A DNA stretch of 64,000 bases from Pseudomonas shahriarae. Lineage in GTDB: Bacteria; Pseudomonadota; Gammaproteobacteria; Pseudomonadales; Pseudomonadaceae. Numbering within the stretch: position 1 is the stretch's first letter; every line of letters starts with the position of its first letter. The stretch spans positions 4,133,001 through 4,197,000 of the forward strand of contig NZ_CP077085.1 of NCBI RefSeq assembly GCF_014268455.2, read 5' to 3'. The notes beneath the pieces are model-generated. The model did not search any database and was not told the DNA's origin. It saw nothing but the letters and a program-made list of their open reading frames with translations. The translations under genes were made by a program, and so were the position numbers. Shown in pieces: positions 47,426 through 58,503 of the stretch.

Positions 47426-48907
47426 CTAGGCGATAGCACCCAGCAGCTTTTCCCATTCCTTGTTTTCTTTCTTCGACACACCGCCCAGCAAATCAAGGGC
47501 TTGGCGCAGACGGAAGCGGGTCAGGTCAGGACCGAGGATTTCCATCGCATCAAGTACCGACACCGAACTGGCCTGCCCGGTAATCGCGGCAAACATCAGC
47601 GGCATGGCATCGCGCAGTTTCAACTCCAGGGACTCGACCACCGCCTGGATGGTTGCGGTGATGGCGTCCTTCTCCCACTGGCGCAGGCTTTCAAGTTTCC
47701 ACAGGATCAACTGCATCAACTGGCGAACCTGGTCGGCCGAGAGCTTCTTCGACTCGAACAGCTTGGCATCCGGGTTCACGCCCCCGGCAAAGAAGAAACT
47801 GGCCAGTGGGGCGACCTGGCTGAACGTCTCCACCCTGCCCTGCACCAGCGGGGCGATCTTCATCATGTACTCGGGGTTCAACGCCCACTGCTGCACACGG
47901 CTGGCGAACTCTTCCACCGGCAGGTCACGCAGCCATTGGCCGTTGAGCCACGACAGCTTCTCGATATCGAAGATCGGCCCGCCCAGGGAGACGCGGGACA
48001 GGTCGAAGTTATCGACCATTTCCTGCAGCGAGAACTTCTCGCGCTCGTCCGGCATCGACCAGCCCATGCGGCCCAGATAGTTGAGCATCGCTTCAGGCAT
48101 GAAGCCCATGCGCTCGTAGAAGGTCACCGAGGTCGGGTTCTTGCGCTTGGACAGCTTGCTCTTGTCCGGGTTACGCAGCAGCGGCATGTAGCACAGCTGC
48201 GGCTGTTCCCAGCCGAAGTATTCGTAAAGCAGGATCAGCTTGGGCGCCGATGGCAGCCACTCTTCGCCACGCAGTACGTGGGTGATGCCCATCAGGTGGT
48301 CATCGACCACGTTGGCCAGGAAGTACGTCGGCAGGCCGTCGGTCTTCATCAGCACCTGCATGTCCATGCGGTCCCACGGGATCTCCACATCGCCACGCAA
48401 CATGTCTGGCACCACGCACACGCCTTCGCTCGGCACTTTCATACGGATGACGTGAGGTTCACCGGCAGCCAGGCGCTGGGCCACTTCTTCTTTCGACAGC
48501 AGCAGTGCGCGGCCGTCGTAGCGCGGGGTTTCGCCGCGAGCCTGTTGCTCGGCGCGCATCTGGTCCAGTTCTTCGGCGGTGCAGAAGCACGGGAAGGCAT
48601 GGCCCATGTCGACCAGTTGCTGGGTGTACTTTTTATAGATGTCGCTGCGCTCGCTCTGGCGATACGGGCCATGTGGACCGCCGACATCCGGGCCTTCAGC
48701 CCAGGTGATGCCCAACCAGCGCAGGGCATCAAAAATCTGCTGTTCCGACTCACGGGTCGAACGCACTTGGTCCGTGTCTTCGATCCGCAGGATGAATTCA
48801 CCGCCGTGCTGCTTGGCAAAGCAGTAGTTGAACAAGGCGATGTAGGCAGTACCGACGTGGGGATCCCCAGTAGGCGATGGCGCGATGCGCGTGCGGACGG
48901 TGGTCAT
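47426..48907 (-). CDS. gltX: Glutamyl-tRNA synthetase
   Basis: A 493-residue class I aminoacyl-tRNA synthetase. [22 protein letters not shown] contains the HIGH-type motif (HVGT) and [11 protein letters not shown] the KMSKS-type loop. [19 protein letters not shown] is conserved in GluRS. The start at 48907 ([11 protein letters not shown]) is standard; the frame continues upstream without support. It lies just upstream of two tRNA-Glu genes on the same strand, separated by a terminator. Confidence 0.96.
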   Translation of the reverse strand: MTTVRTRIAPSPTGDPHVGTAYIALFNYCFAKQHGGEFILRIEDTDQVRSTRESEQQIFDALRWLGITWAEGPDVGGPHGPYRQSERSDIYKKYTQQLVDMGHAFPCFCTAEELDQMRAEQQARGETPRYDGRALLLSKEEVAQRLAAGEPHVIRMKVPSEGVCVVPDMLRGDVEIPWDRMDMQVLMKTDGLPTYFLANVVDDHLMGITHVLRGEEWLPSAPKLILLYEYFGWEQPQLCYMPLLRNPDKSKLSKRKNPTSVTFYERMGFMPEAMLNYLGRMGWSMPDEREKFSLQEMVDNFDLSRVSLGGPIFDIEKLSWLNGQWLRDLPVEEFASRVQQWALNPEYMMKIAPLVQGRVETFSQVAPLASFFFAGGVNPDAKLFESKKLSADQVRQLMQLILWKLESLRQWEKDAITATIQAVVESLELKLRDAMPLMFAAITGQASSVSVLDAMEILGPDLTRFRLRQALDLLGGVSKKENKEWEKLLGAIA

Positions 48908-49104
48908 GGCGGGTCTCGAATGGGCAATAAAGCTGAAAATAAAACAAGGGGCGAATGGTAACAGCCCCAAGCCCCCCGGCTCCAGCGTGGGCCGATCAAC
49001 AAAGGGCATATAAACCAAGGTTGGGGCTGCAACCGCGAGATAGCTATTTGGCAGATCGTTAGCTGGCTATATTCCATTGCCTTTCGTAACCGACACTGCG
49101 CCGC

Positions 49105-49173
49105 CATCGCAGGCAAGCCAGCTCCCACATGTTGAAATGCATTGCACATGTGGGAGCTGGCTTGCCTGCGATG
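49105..49173. repeat. REPIN (paired REP sequences)
   Basis: Perfect inverted arms of about 27 bp (catcgcaggcaagccagctc... and its complement) with a short centre, between uvrB and gltX. The core 'gagctggcttgcctgcgatg' is a different subtype from the 'gcgggcttgcccgcgat' elements. Confidence 0.9.
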
Positions 49174-49196
49174 AGGCCCGCCCCATCAACGCAACT

Positions 49197-51212
49197 TCAG
49201 ACCGTCAGCAACCGCTCGCGCAACTTGCCAATCTCATCGCGCATCTGCGCCGCCGCTTCAAACTCCAGGTCCCGCGCCAGCTGGTACATCTTCTCTTCCA
49301 GTTGGCGGATACGCTTGGTGATTTCGCTCGGCGAGCGCAGTTCGTTTTCGTACTTGGCGTTTTCCTCGGCAGCCTTGGCCATGCCTTTGCGCTTCTTGCT
49401 GCGCGAGCCCGGTACGGTGGCGCCTTCCATAATGTCGGCCACGTCCTTGAACACGCCCTTGGGGGTGATGCCATTGGCCAGGTTGAACGCAATCTGCTTG
49501 TCGCGGCGGCGCTCGGTCTCGCCGATGGCCCGCTCCATGGAGCCGGTGATGCGGTCGGCATACAAAATCGCCCGGCCATTGAGGTTACGTGCCGCACGGC
49601 CAATGGTCTGGATCAGCGAGCGTTCGGAGCGCAGGAAACCCTCCTTGTCCGCGTCCAGGATCGCCACCAGCGACACCTCGGGCATGTCCAGGCCTTCACG
49701 CAGCAGGTTGATGCCCACCAGCACATCGAACGTGCCCAGGCGCAGGTCGCGGATGATCTCCACGCGCTCCACCGTGTCGATGTCCGAGTGCAGGTAACGC
49801 ACGCGCACGCCGTGGTCGGCGAGGTAATCGGTAAGGTCTTCGGACATGCGCTTGGTCAACGTGGTGACCAGCACCCGTTCTTCCAGAGCCACGCGCTTGG
49901 TGATCTCCGACAGCAAGTCATCGACCTGGGTCAGGGCCGGGCGTATCTCGATTTGCGGGTCGACCAGGCCGGTGGGACGCACCAGTTGCTCGATCACCCG
50001 GCCAGCATGCTCGGCCTCGTAGTTGCCCGGCGTGGCCGACACAAAGATGGTCTGCGGGCTGATGCTTTCCCATTCGTCAAAGCGCATCGGCCGGTTATCC
50101 AGCGCCGAAGGCAGGCGGAAGCCATACTCCACCAGGGTTTCCTTGCGCGAACGGTCGCCTTTATACATGGCACCGACTTGCGGCACGCTGACGTGGGATT
50201 CGTCGATCACCAGCAAGGCGTCTGCCGGCAGGTAGTCGTAGAGGGTCGGTGGTGGCGCGCCGGATTCGCGCCCCGACAGGTAGCGCGAGTAGTTTTCGAT
50301 GCCGTTGCAGTAGCCCAGCTCGAGGATCATCTCCAGGTCAAAACGCGTGCGCTGCTCCAGGCGCTGGGCTTCCACCAGCTTATTGTTGGCGCGCAGGTAT
50401 TCGAGGCGCTCGGCCAGCTCGGCCTTGATCCCCTCCATGGCATCCAAAAGGGTTTCACGGGGTGTCACATAGTGGCTTTTTGGATAGAACGTGAAACGCG
50501 GCAGTTTGCGGATCACTTCGCCAGTCAATGGATCGAAGGCCGACAAACTCTCGACTTCATCGTCGAACAGCTCGATCCGGATCGCTTCCAGGTCCGACTC
50601 TGCCGGGTAGATGTCGATCACGTCGCCACGCACGCGGAAGGTCGCGCGGGCAAAGTCCATATCGTTGCGGGTGTATTGCAAATCCGCCAGGCGCCGCAGC
50701 AAGGCGCGCTGGTCGAGTTTGTCGCCGCGATCGACGTGCAGCACCATCTTCAAATAGGTTTCCGGGCTGCCCAGGCCGTAGATGCAAGAAACGGTGGTGA
50801 CGATGATCGCGTCCTTGCGTTCCAGCAGCGCCTTGGTCGCCGACAGCCGCATCTGCTCGATATGGTCGTTGATCGACGCATCCTTCTCGATAAAGGTATC
50901 GGAGGACGGCACATAGGCTTCGGGCTGGTAGTAGTCGTAGTAGGAGACGAAGTACTCCACCGCGTTGTTCGGGAAGAACGCCTTGAATTCACCGTACAAC
51001 TGCGCGGCGAGGGTCTTGTTCGGTGCCAGCACCAGGGTCGGGCGGTTGATCTGCGCGATCACGTTGGCAATGCTGAAGGTCTTGCCGGAGCCGGTCACCC
51101 CAAGCAAGGTCTGGTGGGACAGGCCAGCCTCGATGCCTTCGACCATCAGGCGGATGGCCTCGGGCTGGTCGCCAGCAGGTTCAAAGCGGGTGACTAGTTG
51201 GAAATCCGACAT
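49197..51212 (-). CDS. uvrB: Excinuclease ABC subunit B
   Basis: A 671-residue helicase-like subunit of nucleotide excision repair that loads on damage and binds UvrC. Motif I is [15 protein letters not shown] and motif [10 protein letters not shown]. The beta-hairpin region is [40 protein letters not shown] is motif VI, and the C-terminal UVR domain ([19 protein letters not shown]) meets UvrC. The start at 51212 ([12 protein letters not shown]) is standard. I do not see a LexA box in the gap to the divergent aminotransferase. Confidence 0.96.
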   Translation of the reverse strand: MSDFQLVTRFEPAGDQPEAIRLMVEGIEAGLSHQTLLGVTGSGKTFSIANVIAQINRPTLVLAPNKTLAAQLYGEFKAFFPNNAVEYFVSYYDYYQPEAYVPSSDTFIEKDASINDHIEQMRLSATKALLERKDAIIVTTVSCIYGLGSPETYLKMVLHVDRGDKLDQRALLRRLADLQYTRNDMDFARATFRVRGDVIDIYPAESDLEAIRIELFDDEVESLSAFDPLTGEVIRKLPRFTFYPKSHYVTPRETLLDAMEGIKAELAERLEYLRANNKLVEAQRLEQRTRFDLEMILELGYCNGIENYSRYLSGRESGAPPPTLYDYLPADALLVIDESHVSVPQVGAMYKGDRSRKETLVEYGFRLPSALDNRPMRFDEWESISPQTIFVSATPGNYEAEHAGRVIEQLVRPTGLVDPQIEIRPALTQVDDLLSEITKRVALEERVLVTTLTKRMSEDLTDYLADHGVRVRYLHSDIDTVERVEIIRDLRLGTFDVLVGINLLREGLDMPEVSLVAILDADKEGFLRSERSLIQTIGRAARNLNGRAILYADRITGSMERAIGETERRRDKQIAFNLANGITPKGVFKDVADIMEGATVPGSRSKKRKGMAKAAEENAKYENELRSPSEITKRIRQLEEKMYQLARDLEFEAAAQMRDEIGKLRERLLTV

Positions 51213-51555
51213 AACGTACCTCTTGAAGTCACCCCAGACTGTAAACCCGTCGGGGACGAAAAAGACCACAGCCTGCTAAATATCAGAGCGAGCCGTAGGA
51301 AAAAACCATGATAGCTGTAGAAGTGGAGGCGAATGTGACGGGTTTCAAGGCAATCGTCCTGCATGCCTGCGGCCATCAATGTTGCAATAAGACTAACGGT
51401 CGATAAATAAACCGAAAAACTTGGCCGAAAAGCCGTTTCGGCTGTCGCCGCGAGCGGTGTTGGCCTCTATACTAGCTCCCCGTTTGTGCACCGCTCTAGT
51501 GCATTCGGCTGGAGCGCGACACGTCCCTCCATTCCCCCATAGAGCTGCCGCAAAA

Positions 51556-52752
51556 ATGAGCCTGTTCTCCGCTGTCGAAATGGCACCACGCGATCCTATC
51601 CTGGGCCTCAACGAAGCATTCAACGCCGATACCCGTACTGACAAGGTCAACCTTGGCGTGGGCGTTTACTGCAACGAGGAGGGGAAGATTCCACTCCTGC
51701 GTGCCGTTGCCGAAGCGGAAGCCATTCGCGTGGCGCAACACGCCGCCCGTGGCTACTTGCCGATTGATGGCATTGCCGCCTACGACCTGGCCGTGCAAAA
51801 GCTGCTGTTCGGCACTGAGTCGCCGCTGTTGAGCGCTGGCCGGGTGATCACTGCCCAGGCCGTTGGCGGCACCGGCGCACTGAAAATCGGCGCTGACTTC
51901 CTCAAGCAACTGCTGCCCAATGCCGTAGTTGCCATCAGCGACCCAAGCTGGGAAAACCACCAGGCGCTGTTCGAAAAAGCCGGCTTCCCGGTACAGACCT
52001 ATCGTTATTACGACGCGGCCACCCACGATGTGAACCGCGCCGGCCTGCTGGAAGACCTCAACGCCCTGCCCGCCCAGTCCATCGTCGTGCTGCACGCCTG
52101 CTGCCACAACCCGACCGGCGTCGACCTGAGCCCGGCCGACTGGAAAGACGTGCTGGAAGTGGTCAAGGCCAAAAACCTGGTGCCGTTCCTCGACATGGCC
52201 TACCAGGGCTTTGGCGACGGTATCGACGAAGATGCCGCCGCCGTGCGCCTGTTCGCCGAGTCGGGCCTGACCTTCTTTGTGTCCAGCTCGTTCTCCAAAT
52301 CGTTCTCGCTGTACGGCGAGCGCGTGGGCGCACTGTCCATCGTCAGCGAATCGAAAGAAGAAAGCGTGCGCATCCTGTCCCAAGTCAAGCGCGTGATCCG
52401 CACCAACTACTCCAACCCGCCGACCCACGGCGCGGCGATTGTGGCGGCAGTGCTCAACAACCCAGAGCTGCGCGCCCAGTGGGAAGCAGAACTGGCCGAA
52501 ATGCGTTTGCGCATCCGCGGCATGCGCGAGCAGATGGTCAGCGACCTGGCCAAGGCTGCTCCGGGCCACGACTTCAGCTTCGTCGGTCGCCAGCGCGGGA
52601 TGTTCTCCTACTCCGGCCTGACCGTAGAGCAAGTCACCCGCCTGCGCAGCGAGTTCGGTATCTACGCCCTCGACACCGGCCGCATCTGCGTGGCGGCGTT
52701 GAACCAGGCGAATATCGCTGCCGTGACCAAGGCGATTGTGCAGGTGCTGTAA
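51556..52752 (+). CDS. tyrB: Aromatic amino acid / aspartate aminotransferase
   Basis: A 398-residue PLP class I aminotransferase. MSLFSAVEMAPRDPILGLNEAFNADTR is the family start; the frame extends upstream without support. CCHNPTGVDLSPADW is the cofactor region, FLDMAYQGFGDG binds the pyridine ring, and the PLP Lys is in SSSFSKSFSLYGERVGAL. It transaminates Tyr/Phe and often Asp. It is divergent from uvrB, a conserved Pseudomonas arrangement. Confidence 0.92.
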   Translation: MSLFSAVEMAPRDPILGLNEAFNADTRTDKVNLGVGVYCNEEGKIPLLRAVAEAEAIRVAQHAARGYLPIDGIAAYDLAVQKLLFGTESPLLSAGRVITAQAVGGTGALKIGADFLKQLLPNAVVAISDPSWENHQALFEKAGFPVQTYRYYDAATHDVNRAGLLEDLNALPAQSIVVLHACCHNPTGVDLSPADWKDVLEVVKAKNLVPFLDMAYQGFGDGIDEDAAAVRLFAESGLTFFVSSSFSKSFSLYGERVGALSIVSESKEESVRILSQVKRVIRTNYSNPPTHGAAIVAAVLNNPELRAQWEAELAEMRLRIRGMREQMVSDLAKAAPGHDFSFVGRQRGMFSYSGLTVEQVTRLRSEFGIYALDTGRICVAALNQANIAAVTKAIVQVL

Positions 52753-52811
52753 GCCTGATCGCGGGGTACGAAGGGGAAGCCAGTGGCTTCCCCTTTCCAT
52801 TTGTGCCCCAC

Positions 52812-52942
52812 GTGGCGAGCAAGCTTGCTCGCGTTGGGCTGCGCAGCAGCCCCAATACCTGCCACCCTGAACTTACCGGACCACCACGGTGCCTGAACAA
52901 GGGGCCGCTATGCGCCCCAACGCGAGCAAGCTCGCTCGCCAC
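52812..52942. repeat. Long REP pair downstream of tyrB
   Basis: gtggcgagcaagcttgctcgcgttggg and its near-complement at 52914-52942 flank about 75 bp. This is another REP subtype, with a 'gcgagcaagcttgctcgc' self-palindromic core. Confidence 0.82.
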
Positions 52943-53012
52943 AACAAGTTCACCACTTGCGGCGCCCAACCCCTAGACTGAACACCGACTGCCCCTTTGC
53001 TGCGAGAGCCTT

Positions 53013-53222
53013 ATGAGAAACGACGACCTGGACCTGCGTGCCGACCGCGACGAACTGGATCACTTCACCCCGCGCACGCCCCCAGCCAAGCGGCAAAAAA
53101 GCCTGGTGCTGCAAGTGGCCCTGGGCGTCTTCCTCGGCGGCCTGGCCCTGTGGCTGGTACAACTGGGGGCCACGGCGCTGATGGCGAAACTGGCGATGGG
53201 CACCCTGCAGTTTGGTGGCTAG
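53013..53222 (+). CDS. Small single-TM protein of unknown function
   Basis: A 69-residue protein with a charged N-terminus (MRNDDLDLRADRDELDHF), a basic segment (AKRQKS) and one TM helix (LQVALGVFLGGLALWLVQLGA). No family is recognised. A GAG-type ribosome binding site lies upstream. It is monocistronic between REP repeats and the convergent LysR gene. Confidence 0.6.
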   Translation: MRNDDLDLRADRDELDHFTPRTPPAKRQKSLVLQVALGVFLGGLALWLVQLGATALMAKLAMGTLQFGG

Positions 53223-53233
53223 CTTGCCGATTC

Positions 53234-54112
53234 CTACAGGGGAATGCGTTCCTGTAGCAGTTGCACAAAGCTGTCCAAACTCTGCGACACCGTGCCCCGA
53301 CGCCAGATCAGCCAGGTGTTGAGCAGGCGGAACTCATCGGCCAACGGCCATACACTGACCGTGGTAAACCCCGGCATGCTCTCCAACATGCTGCGCGGCA
53401 TCAGCGCCAGCCCGGCGCCGGCGCTGACACAGGCGAGCATGCCGTGGTACGACTCCATCTCGAAAATCTTCCCCGGCATCGCGCCGTCCTGGGAAAACCA
53501 GCGCTCAAAGTGGTGCCGGTATGAGCAGTTGGAGCGAAAGGTATAGATGTTCTCACCGTTCACATCCTGCCCACGGCTGATCGGCGCGTGATGCAAGGGC
53601 GCAATCACCACCATCTCCTCCTCAAACACCGCCACTCCCTCCAGGGTCGGGTGCAACACCGGGCCATCGACAAACGCCGCCGCCAGTCGCCCCGATAACA
53701 CGCCTTCGATCATCGTGCCCGAGGGCCCGGTGGTCAGGTCCAGTTCGACCTTGGCGTGTTTCTGGTTGTAGGCCGCCAGCAATGCCGGGATTCGCACGGC
53801 GGCGGTGCTTTCCAGCGAGCCCAGGGCGAAGGGGCCCTGGGGCTCCTCACCCGCCACGGTGGCGCGGGCCTCTTGCACCAGGTCAAGGATGCGCCGTGCA
53901 TAACCGAGGAAATTCCAGCCGGCAGGCGACAGGCGCAGTCGACTTTTCTCACGGATAAACAGCTCGACACCCAGGTCCTGCTCCAATTGCTTGATACGGG
54001 TGGTCAGGTTCGATGGCACCCGATGAATCAGCTGTGCGGCGGCGCTGATGCTGCCTTGCTCGGCCACGGCCTTGAAAATCTCCAACTGCACCAGATCCAA
54101 GTCATTCTCCAA
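53234..54112 (-). CDS. LysR-family regulator of the sad gene (PtrR-like)
   Basis: A 292-residue LTTR. The HTH is [44 protein letters not shown], and the effector domain includes [21 protein letters not shown]. It is divergent from the succinate-semialdehyde dehydrogenase gene, with a 92-bp intergenic region. In E. coli the homologous pair is ptrR(yneJ)/sad(yneI), so it most likely controls that gene in putrescine/GABA breakdown. Confidence 0.88.
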   Translation of the reverse strand: MENDLDLVQLEIFKAVAEQGSISAAAQLIHRVPSNLTTRIKQLEQDLGVELFIREKSRLRLSPAGWNFLGYARRILDLVQEARATVAGEEPQGPFALGSLESTAAVRIPALLAAYNQKHAKVELDLTTGPSGTMIEGVLSGRLAAAFVDGPVLHPTLEGVAVFEEEMVVIAPLHHAPISRGQDVNGENIYTFRSNCSYRHHFERWFSQDGAMPGKIFEMESYHGMLACVSAGAGLALMPRSMLESMPGFTTVSVWPLADEFRLLNTWLIWRRGTVSQSLDSFVQLLQERIPL

Positions 54113-54204
54113 TCGTGAACGTATTGCTTAATATTATTCAGTTCCCGGAAAAGATACAGCCCCGTACGCTGGGCACCTTCTCCAACACTGCGCAGGACGG
54201 TGCC

Positions 54205-55596
54205 ATGAACGCTATCACTCACCAGACCCATGCCTTGTCGATCAACCCCGCCAATGGCGACACCGTCGGCAGCTACCCGTATGAATCCGCCGCGCAACTG
54301 GATGCCGCCCTCACCCGCGCCAGCACCGCCTTTCGCAAGGGGCGCCATACGCCAGTGGCACAGCGCGCCGAATTGCTCCTGGCCCTGGCCGGCGCCCTGC
54401 GCGAACAAGCCGAAGAAATGGCGCAAATGATCACCCTGGAAATGGGCAAGCCCATCGCCCAGGCCCGTGGCGAAATCGAGAAATGCGCCTTGCTGGCCGA
54501 GTGGTACGCCGCCCACGGCCCGGCCATGCTCGCCCCGGAACCGACCCTGGTGGACAACGGCAGCGCCCAGATCGAATATCGCCCCTTGGGCCCGATCCTC
54601 GCGGTAATGCCGTGGAATTTCCCGGTGTGGCAAGTGCTGCGCGGCGCCGTGCCGACCATGCTCAGCGGCAATACCTACGTGCTCAAGCACGCGCCCAACG
54701 TGATGGGCAGCGCCTACCTGATGCAAAAGGCCTTCCACAAAGCCGGCTTCGCCGATGGCCTGTTCGAAGTGATCAACGTCACCCCCGACGGCGTGTCCAA
54801 GGCCATCGCCGACCCACGCATCGCCGCCGTGACCCTGACCGGCAGCGTGCGCGCCGGCATCGCCATCGGCTCGCAAGCCGGCGCCGCGCTGAAAAAGTGC
54901 GTACTGGAACTGGGCGGCTCCGACCCCTTTATCGTGCTCAACGACGCCGACCTCGACGCCGCCGTGCAAGCGGCGGTGATCGGCCGCTTCCAGAACTCCG
55001 GCCAGGTCTGCGCCGCCGCCAAGCGCCTGATCATCGAGCAAGGCGTGGTCGAGGCGTTCACCGCCAGATTCCTTGAAGCCAGCCGCCAACTGGTGATGGG
55101 CGACCCGACGTCGAGCGACACCTACATTGGCCCCATGGCCCGCTTCGACCTGCGTGACGAGCTGCACGCACAAGTCCAGGCGACCCTGGCCGAAGGCGCC
55201 ACCCTGCTGCTGGGCGGCCATCCTATTGAAGGCGCGGGCAACTATTACGCCCCCACCGTCCTGGCCAACGTCACCGACCAGATGACCTCGTTCAGACAGG
55301 AACTGTTCGGCCCCGTCGCCTCGATCATCAGCGCCCGCGACGCCGAGCATGCCGTGGCCCTGGCCAACGACAGCGAGTTCGGCCTCACTGCCAGCCTCTT
55401 CACCCGCGACCCAGCCAAGGCACGCCAGATCGCCAACCAGCTGGAAACCGGCGGGGTCTTTATCAACGCCTACAGCGTGTCCGATCCTCGGGTGGCGTTT
55501 GGCGGGGTGAAAAAGAGTGGGTTTGGCCGCGAACTGTCACATTTCGGCGTGCGGGAATTCTGCAATGCGCAGACGGTATGGATAGATCGGCGGTAG
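54205..55596 (+). CDS. sad: Succinate-semialdehyde dehydrogenase, Sad type
   Basis: A 463-residue aldehyde dehydrogenase. It carries GPILAVMPWNFPVWQVLRGAVP, the cofactor loop LTGSVRAGIAIGSQAG, the catalytic Glu in LELGGSDPF and the catalytic Cys in FQNSGQVCAAAKRLI. The N-terminus lacks the long extension of GabD, matching YneI/Sad. It oxidises succinate semialdehyde from GABA to succinate. The ATG at 54205 is preferred to 54115, which begins in the promoter region. Confidence 0.9.
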   Translation: MNAITHQTHALSINPANGDTVGSYPYESAAQLDAALTRASTAFRKGRHTPVAQRAELLLALAGALREQAEEMAQMITLEMGKPIAQARGEIEKCALLAEWYAAHGPAMLAPEPTLVDNGSAQIEYRPLGPILAVMPWNFPVWQVLRGAVPTMLSGNTYVLKHAPNVMGSAYLMQKAFHKAGFADGLFEVINVTPDGVSKAIADPRIAAVTLTGSVRAGIAIGSQAGAALKKCVLELGGSDPFIVLNDADLDAAVQAAVIGRFQNSGQVCAAAKRLIIEQGVVEAFTARFLEASRQLVMGDPTSSDTYIGPMARFDLRDELHAQVQATLAEGATLLLGGHPIEGAGNYYAPTVLANVTDQMTSFRQELFGPVASIISARDAEHAVALANDSEFGLTASLFTRDPAKARQIANQLETGGVFINAYSVSDPRVAFGGVKKSGFGRELSHFGVREFCNAQTVWIDRR

Positions 55597-55678
55597 GCCG
55601 ATAGTCAAGATTGCTCATTGCCAGCCTGCAGGTTCGGGATATGATCAGGCCGATATTTGAACCGGACTGCACTGACCT

Positions 55679-56557
55679 ATGCCCGTTGACCTGCAAGCGC
55701 TCTACCCCAAACTGATCCATCTGATGCTGGATACGGTTTTCGTGGTCGACAGGGACAATCAGATCGCATTTGTCAGCGATGCCTGCGAGACGCTGCTCGG
55801 CTACCGTGCCGACGAGTTGACCGGCAACTTGATCACCGACTATATGCACCCTGAAGACCTGGCGGCCACCCGAGCCTCGATCATCCGGGTGATGAACGGC
55901 CAGCCCCACGTCGATTTCCGCAACCGCTATCTGCGCAAGGATGGCAGTGTCGTGCATATCCTGTGGGCGGCATTCTGGTCCGAGGATGTGGGCGCCCGGA
56001 TCGGCGTGGCGCGGGACATCACCGCCCTCACCCAGGCCGAGGAGGAACTGCGCTTTCTCGCCCATCACGACCCGCTGACCGCCCTGACCAATCGCTCGTT
56101 GTTCAATGATCGGCTGGACTCCGCGTTGCGCAACGCGCGCCGCCAGAACAGCACACTGGCGCTGCTGTTCCTGGATATCAATGATTTCAAGGGCATCAAC
56201 GATGTGCATGGGCATGCCGCCGGCGACCGCGTGCTGTGTGCCATTGCACGACGCCTGGAAGGCTGTGTGCGGGACACCGACACAGTAGCGCGTATGGGTG
56301 GGGATGAATTCACCGTGCTGTTGACCGATCTTCATTCAGAAGAGGCGGTGGCCGAGAAGGTACAACAGATCCTTGCCATCATAGCCGAACCGCTGGGCCC
56401 TGAGTTTGGCCCGGTGACAATGCCATCGTGCAGCATCGGCGTAGCCCGTTACCCGGCTGACGGGGACAATGCCGATACGCTGCTCAGCCATGCCGATGGT
56501 GATATGTACCGGCTGAAGAAACTCCACCGCGCGGCCGCCAAGCGAGCTATTTGTTGA
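55679..56557 (+). CDS. PAS-GGDEF diguanylate cyclase
   Basis: A 292-residue soluble protein. A PAS domain (about 8-118) is followed by a linker helix (ITALTQAEEELRFLAHHDPLT). The GGDEF domain has active-site GGDEF at 207-211 and inhibitory RxxD (RDTD) at 198-201, five residues upstream. All catalytic positions are intact, so c-di-GMP synthesis with product inhibition is expected. It has no TM helix. It lies 82 bp from sad and is convergent with tspO. Confidence 0.92.
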   Translation: MPVDLQALYPKLIHLMLDTVFVVDRDNQIAFVSDACETLLGYRADELTGNLITDYMHPEDLAATRASIIRVMNGQPHVDFRNRYLRKDGSVVHILWAAFWSEDVGARIGVARDITALTQAEEELRFLAHHDPLTALTNRSLFNDRLDSALRNARRQNSTLALLFLDINDFKGINDVHGHAAGDRVLCAIARRLEGCVRDTDTVARMGGDEFTVLLTDLHSEEAVAEKVQQILAIIAEPLGPEFGPVTMPSCSIGVARYPADGDNADTLLSHADGDMYRLKKLHRAAAKRAIC

Positions 56558-56611
56558 AGCGGCGCAGTTGTGCCGGTTCGGGCTTACTGGCAGGCCAACG
56601 CGTGTAGGCCA

Positions 56612-57052
56612 TCAACGGTTATTGCGCAGGATCGAGAAATTCAACGCCGCCGCGACACTCAGCCACGCCAGGTACGGGAACAGGATCAACCCGGTGATCA
56701 GGTCCAGGCGCACCGCCAGCACCACCATCGCCGCCACGGTGAGCCAGAGCAGCGTGATAATCAGCATCCCCGCAAGAATCCGATGCGCGCCGAAGAACAC
56801 CGGGGTCCACAGCGTATTCAAGGCAATCTGCGCCGCCCACAGGGCCAGCACTGTCTGACTGCCGGGGATCAGGCTCAGGCGGTAACCGGCCCAGGCGAGT
56901 AGCAAATAGATGATCGTCCAGGCCACCGGAAACAACCAATTGGGTGGGGTGAAGCGCGGTTTGACCAGGGATTGATACCAGGCGCCGGGCTTGAACATGA
57001 TGCCGGTGCTGGCAGCGGTAGCGCAGGCGAGCAGGAAGATGAAGAACGTCAT
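56612..57052 (-). CDS. tspO: TspO/MBR family protein
   Basis: A 146-residue five-helix membrane protein. WYQSLVKPRFTPPNWLFPVAWTIIYLLLAWAGYRL is the family core, with WAAQIALNTLWTPVFFGAH and the C-terminal LITGLILFPYLAWLSVAAALN. TspO proteins bind porphyrins and affect stress responses. It is monocistronic. Confidence 0.92.
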   Translation of the reverse strand: MTFFIFLLACATAASTGIMFKPGAWYQSLVKPRFTPPNWLFPVAWTIIYLLLAWAGYRLSLIPGSQTVLALWAAQIALNTLWTPVFFGAHRILAGMLIITLLWLTVAAMVVLAVRLDLITGLILFPYLAWLSVAAALNFSILRNNR

Positions 57053-57248
57053 GGTCGGTCCCTATATGGATGGCGCACGCAGTTGGCACCGTAACGTCTC
57101 AAATGACCCAACCTTGCGGCCATAAATTCAATCGGCCCCGAAACGAATCCACTTGATTGACCGGTTTTCGCGTAGCCCGCACCTTTTTCACGTCATATAA
57201 AAGGTTTAGGGTGCGTTGATTCTTCCCATTCATTAGAGAATCGAGCGC

Positions 57249-58457
57249 TTGGCCAACGTCCCCGCTGATCACCGCAGCAGTCCCTGGTCGGTTTTCCTGA
57301 TTTTCCTGCGCCTGGGTCTGACCTCCTTCGGCGGACCTGTCGCCCACCTCGGCTACTTTCGCGATGAATTCGTCACGCGGCGGCGCTGGTTGAGCGAGCG
57401 CAGCTATGCAGACCTGGTCGCACTCTGCCAATTTCTCCCCGGCCCGGCCAGCAGCCAGGTGGGCATCGCCCTGGGTTTGTCACGGGCAGGCTACAGCGGC
57501 GCACTGGCGGCCTGGGCCGGGTTTACCTTGCCGTCCGCCGTGCTCTTGATCCTGTTCGCCCTGGGCCTGACCCAGCATAGCTCGGCCATACCGAACGGCG
57601 CGCTGCATGGCCTCAAAGTCGTCGCCGTGGCGGTCGTCGCCCAAGCCGTGTGGGGCATGGCGCGCAACCTGTGCCATAGCGGGGGGCGCATGCTCCTGAT
57701 GCTGATGGCCGCCGTCATTACCCTGTCGATACCGTCGGCCTGGGGCCAGGTCGCGGTGATTGCCGGCGCAGGCGTCGTCGGCCTGCTGCTGTTCAACCCC
57801 GTCCCCAACGCCACCCACGACGCACTCGCCATCCCCATCCGCCGCCGCGCGGGAGTGATGTGGTTGGCGCTGTTCTTGATCCTGCTGGTGGGCCTGCCGC
57901 TCCTCGCCCAGACGCTGCCCCACCAGAGCCTGGCGCTGCTAGACGCGTTCTACCGCAGCGGCTCGCTGGTGTTCGGCGGCGGCCACGTGGTACTGCCCCT
58001 GCTGCAAGCCGAAGTAGTGCCGCCGCAATGGGTGAGCAACGACGTGTTCCTCGCCGGCTACGGCGCGGCCCAAGCCGTGCCCGGGCCCTTGTTCACCTTC
58101 GCCGCGTTCCTCGGCGCCGCGATGAACCCGGCCCCCACCGGCTGGCTCGGCGGCGTGATCTGCCTGCTGGCTATCTTCGCGCCGTCGTTTCTCTTGATCT
58201 TCGCCGCCCTGCCCTTTTGGCAAAGCCTGCGCCAAAACACACGCGCACAGGCCGCACTGGCCGGCGTGAATGCCGCGGTGGTGGGTTTATTACTGGCGGC
58301 GCTGTACCAACCGGTGTGGACCAACGCGATATTCACCGCACAAGACTTCGGCCTGGCACTGATCGCCCTGGTGGCGCTGATGTTCTGCAAACTGCCGCCA
58401 TGGCTCGTGGTTGCAGGCAGCGGCGCAGCGGGCTGGTTATTGAGTCTGATCGTGTAG
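57249..58457 (+). CDS. chrA: Chromate transporter, long-chain ChrA
   Basis: A 402-residue CHR-family protein with two homologous halves and about ten to twelve TM helices. LRLGLTSFGGPVAHLGYFRDEFV is the N-half signature, and CQFLPGPASSQVGIALGLSRAG and YRSGSLVFGGGHVVLPLLQAEV follow, the latter being the C-half copy. The start is a TTG at 57249 with GAG upstream. No chrB regulator is adjacent. Chromate efflux is expected from the family; natural anions cannot be excluded. Confidence 0.88.
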   Translation: MANVPADHRSSPWSVFLIFLRLGLTSFGGPVAHLGYFRDEFVTRRRWLSERSYADLVALCQFLPGPASSQVGIALGLSRAGYSGALAAWAGFTLPSAVLLILFALGLTQHSSAIPNGALHGLKVVAVAVVAQAVWGMARNLCHSGGRMLLMLMAAVITLSIPSAWGQVAVIAGAGVVGLLLFNPVPNATHDALAIPIRRRAGVMWLALFLILLVGLPLLAQTLPHQSLALLDAFYRSGSLVFGGGHVVLPLLQAEVVPPQWVSNDVFLAGYGAAQAVPGPLFTFAAFLGAAMNPAPTGWLGGVICLLAIFAPSFLLIFAALPFWQSLRQNTRAQAALAGVNAAVVGLLLAALYQPVWTNAIFTAQDFGLALIALVALMFCKLPPWLVVAGSGAAGWLLSLIV

Positions 58458-58503
58458 ACAACCCAGCCACCACGCCCTGCTCGACAGCCGGGGCGTGCAG
58501 CTA

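Noticed and set aside
47501..48961. Long plus-strand open frame opposite gltX
   Set aside because: Antisense to gltX; the His/Gln/Ala-rich translation has no family features.
49077..51197. A 706-codon plus-strand open frame opposite uvrB
   Set aside because: Antisense to an intact uvrB, with no recognisable domain and composition typical of the complementary frame of a high-GC gene.
55678..56557. Possible coupling of the diguanylate cyclase with sad as one operon
   Set aside because: The 82-bp gap and lack of functional link give no support beyond shared direction.
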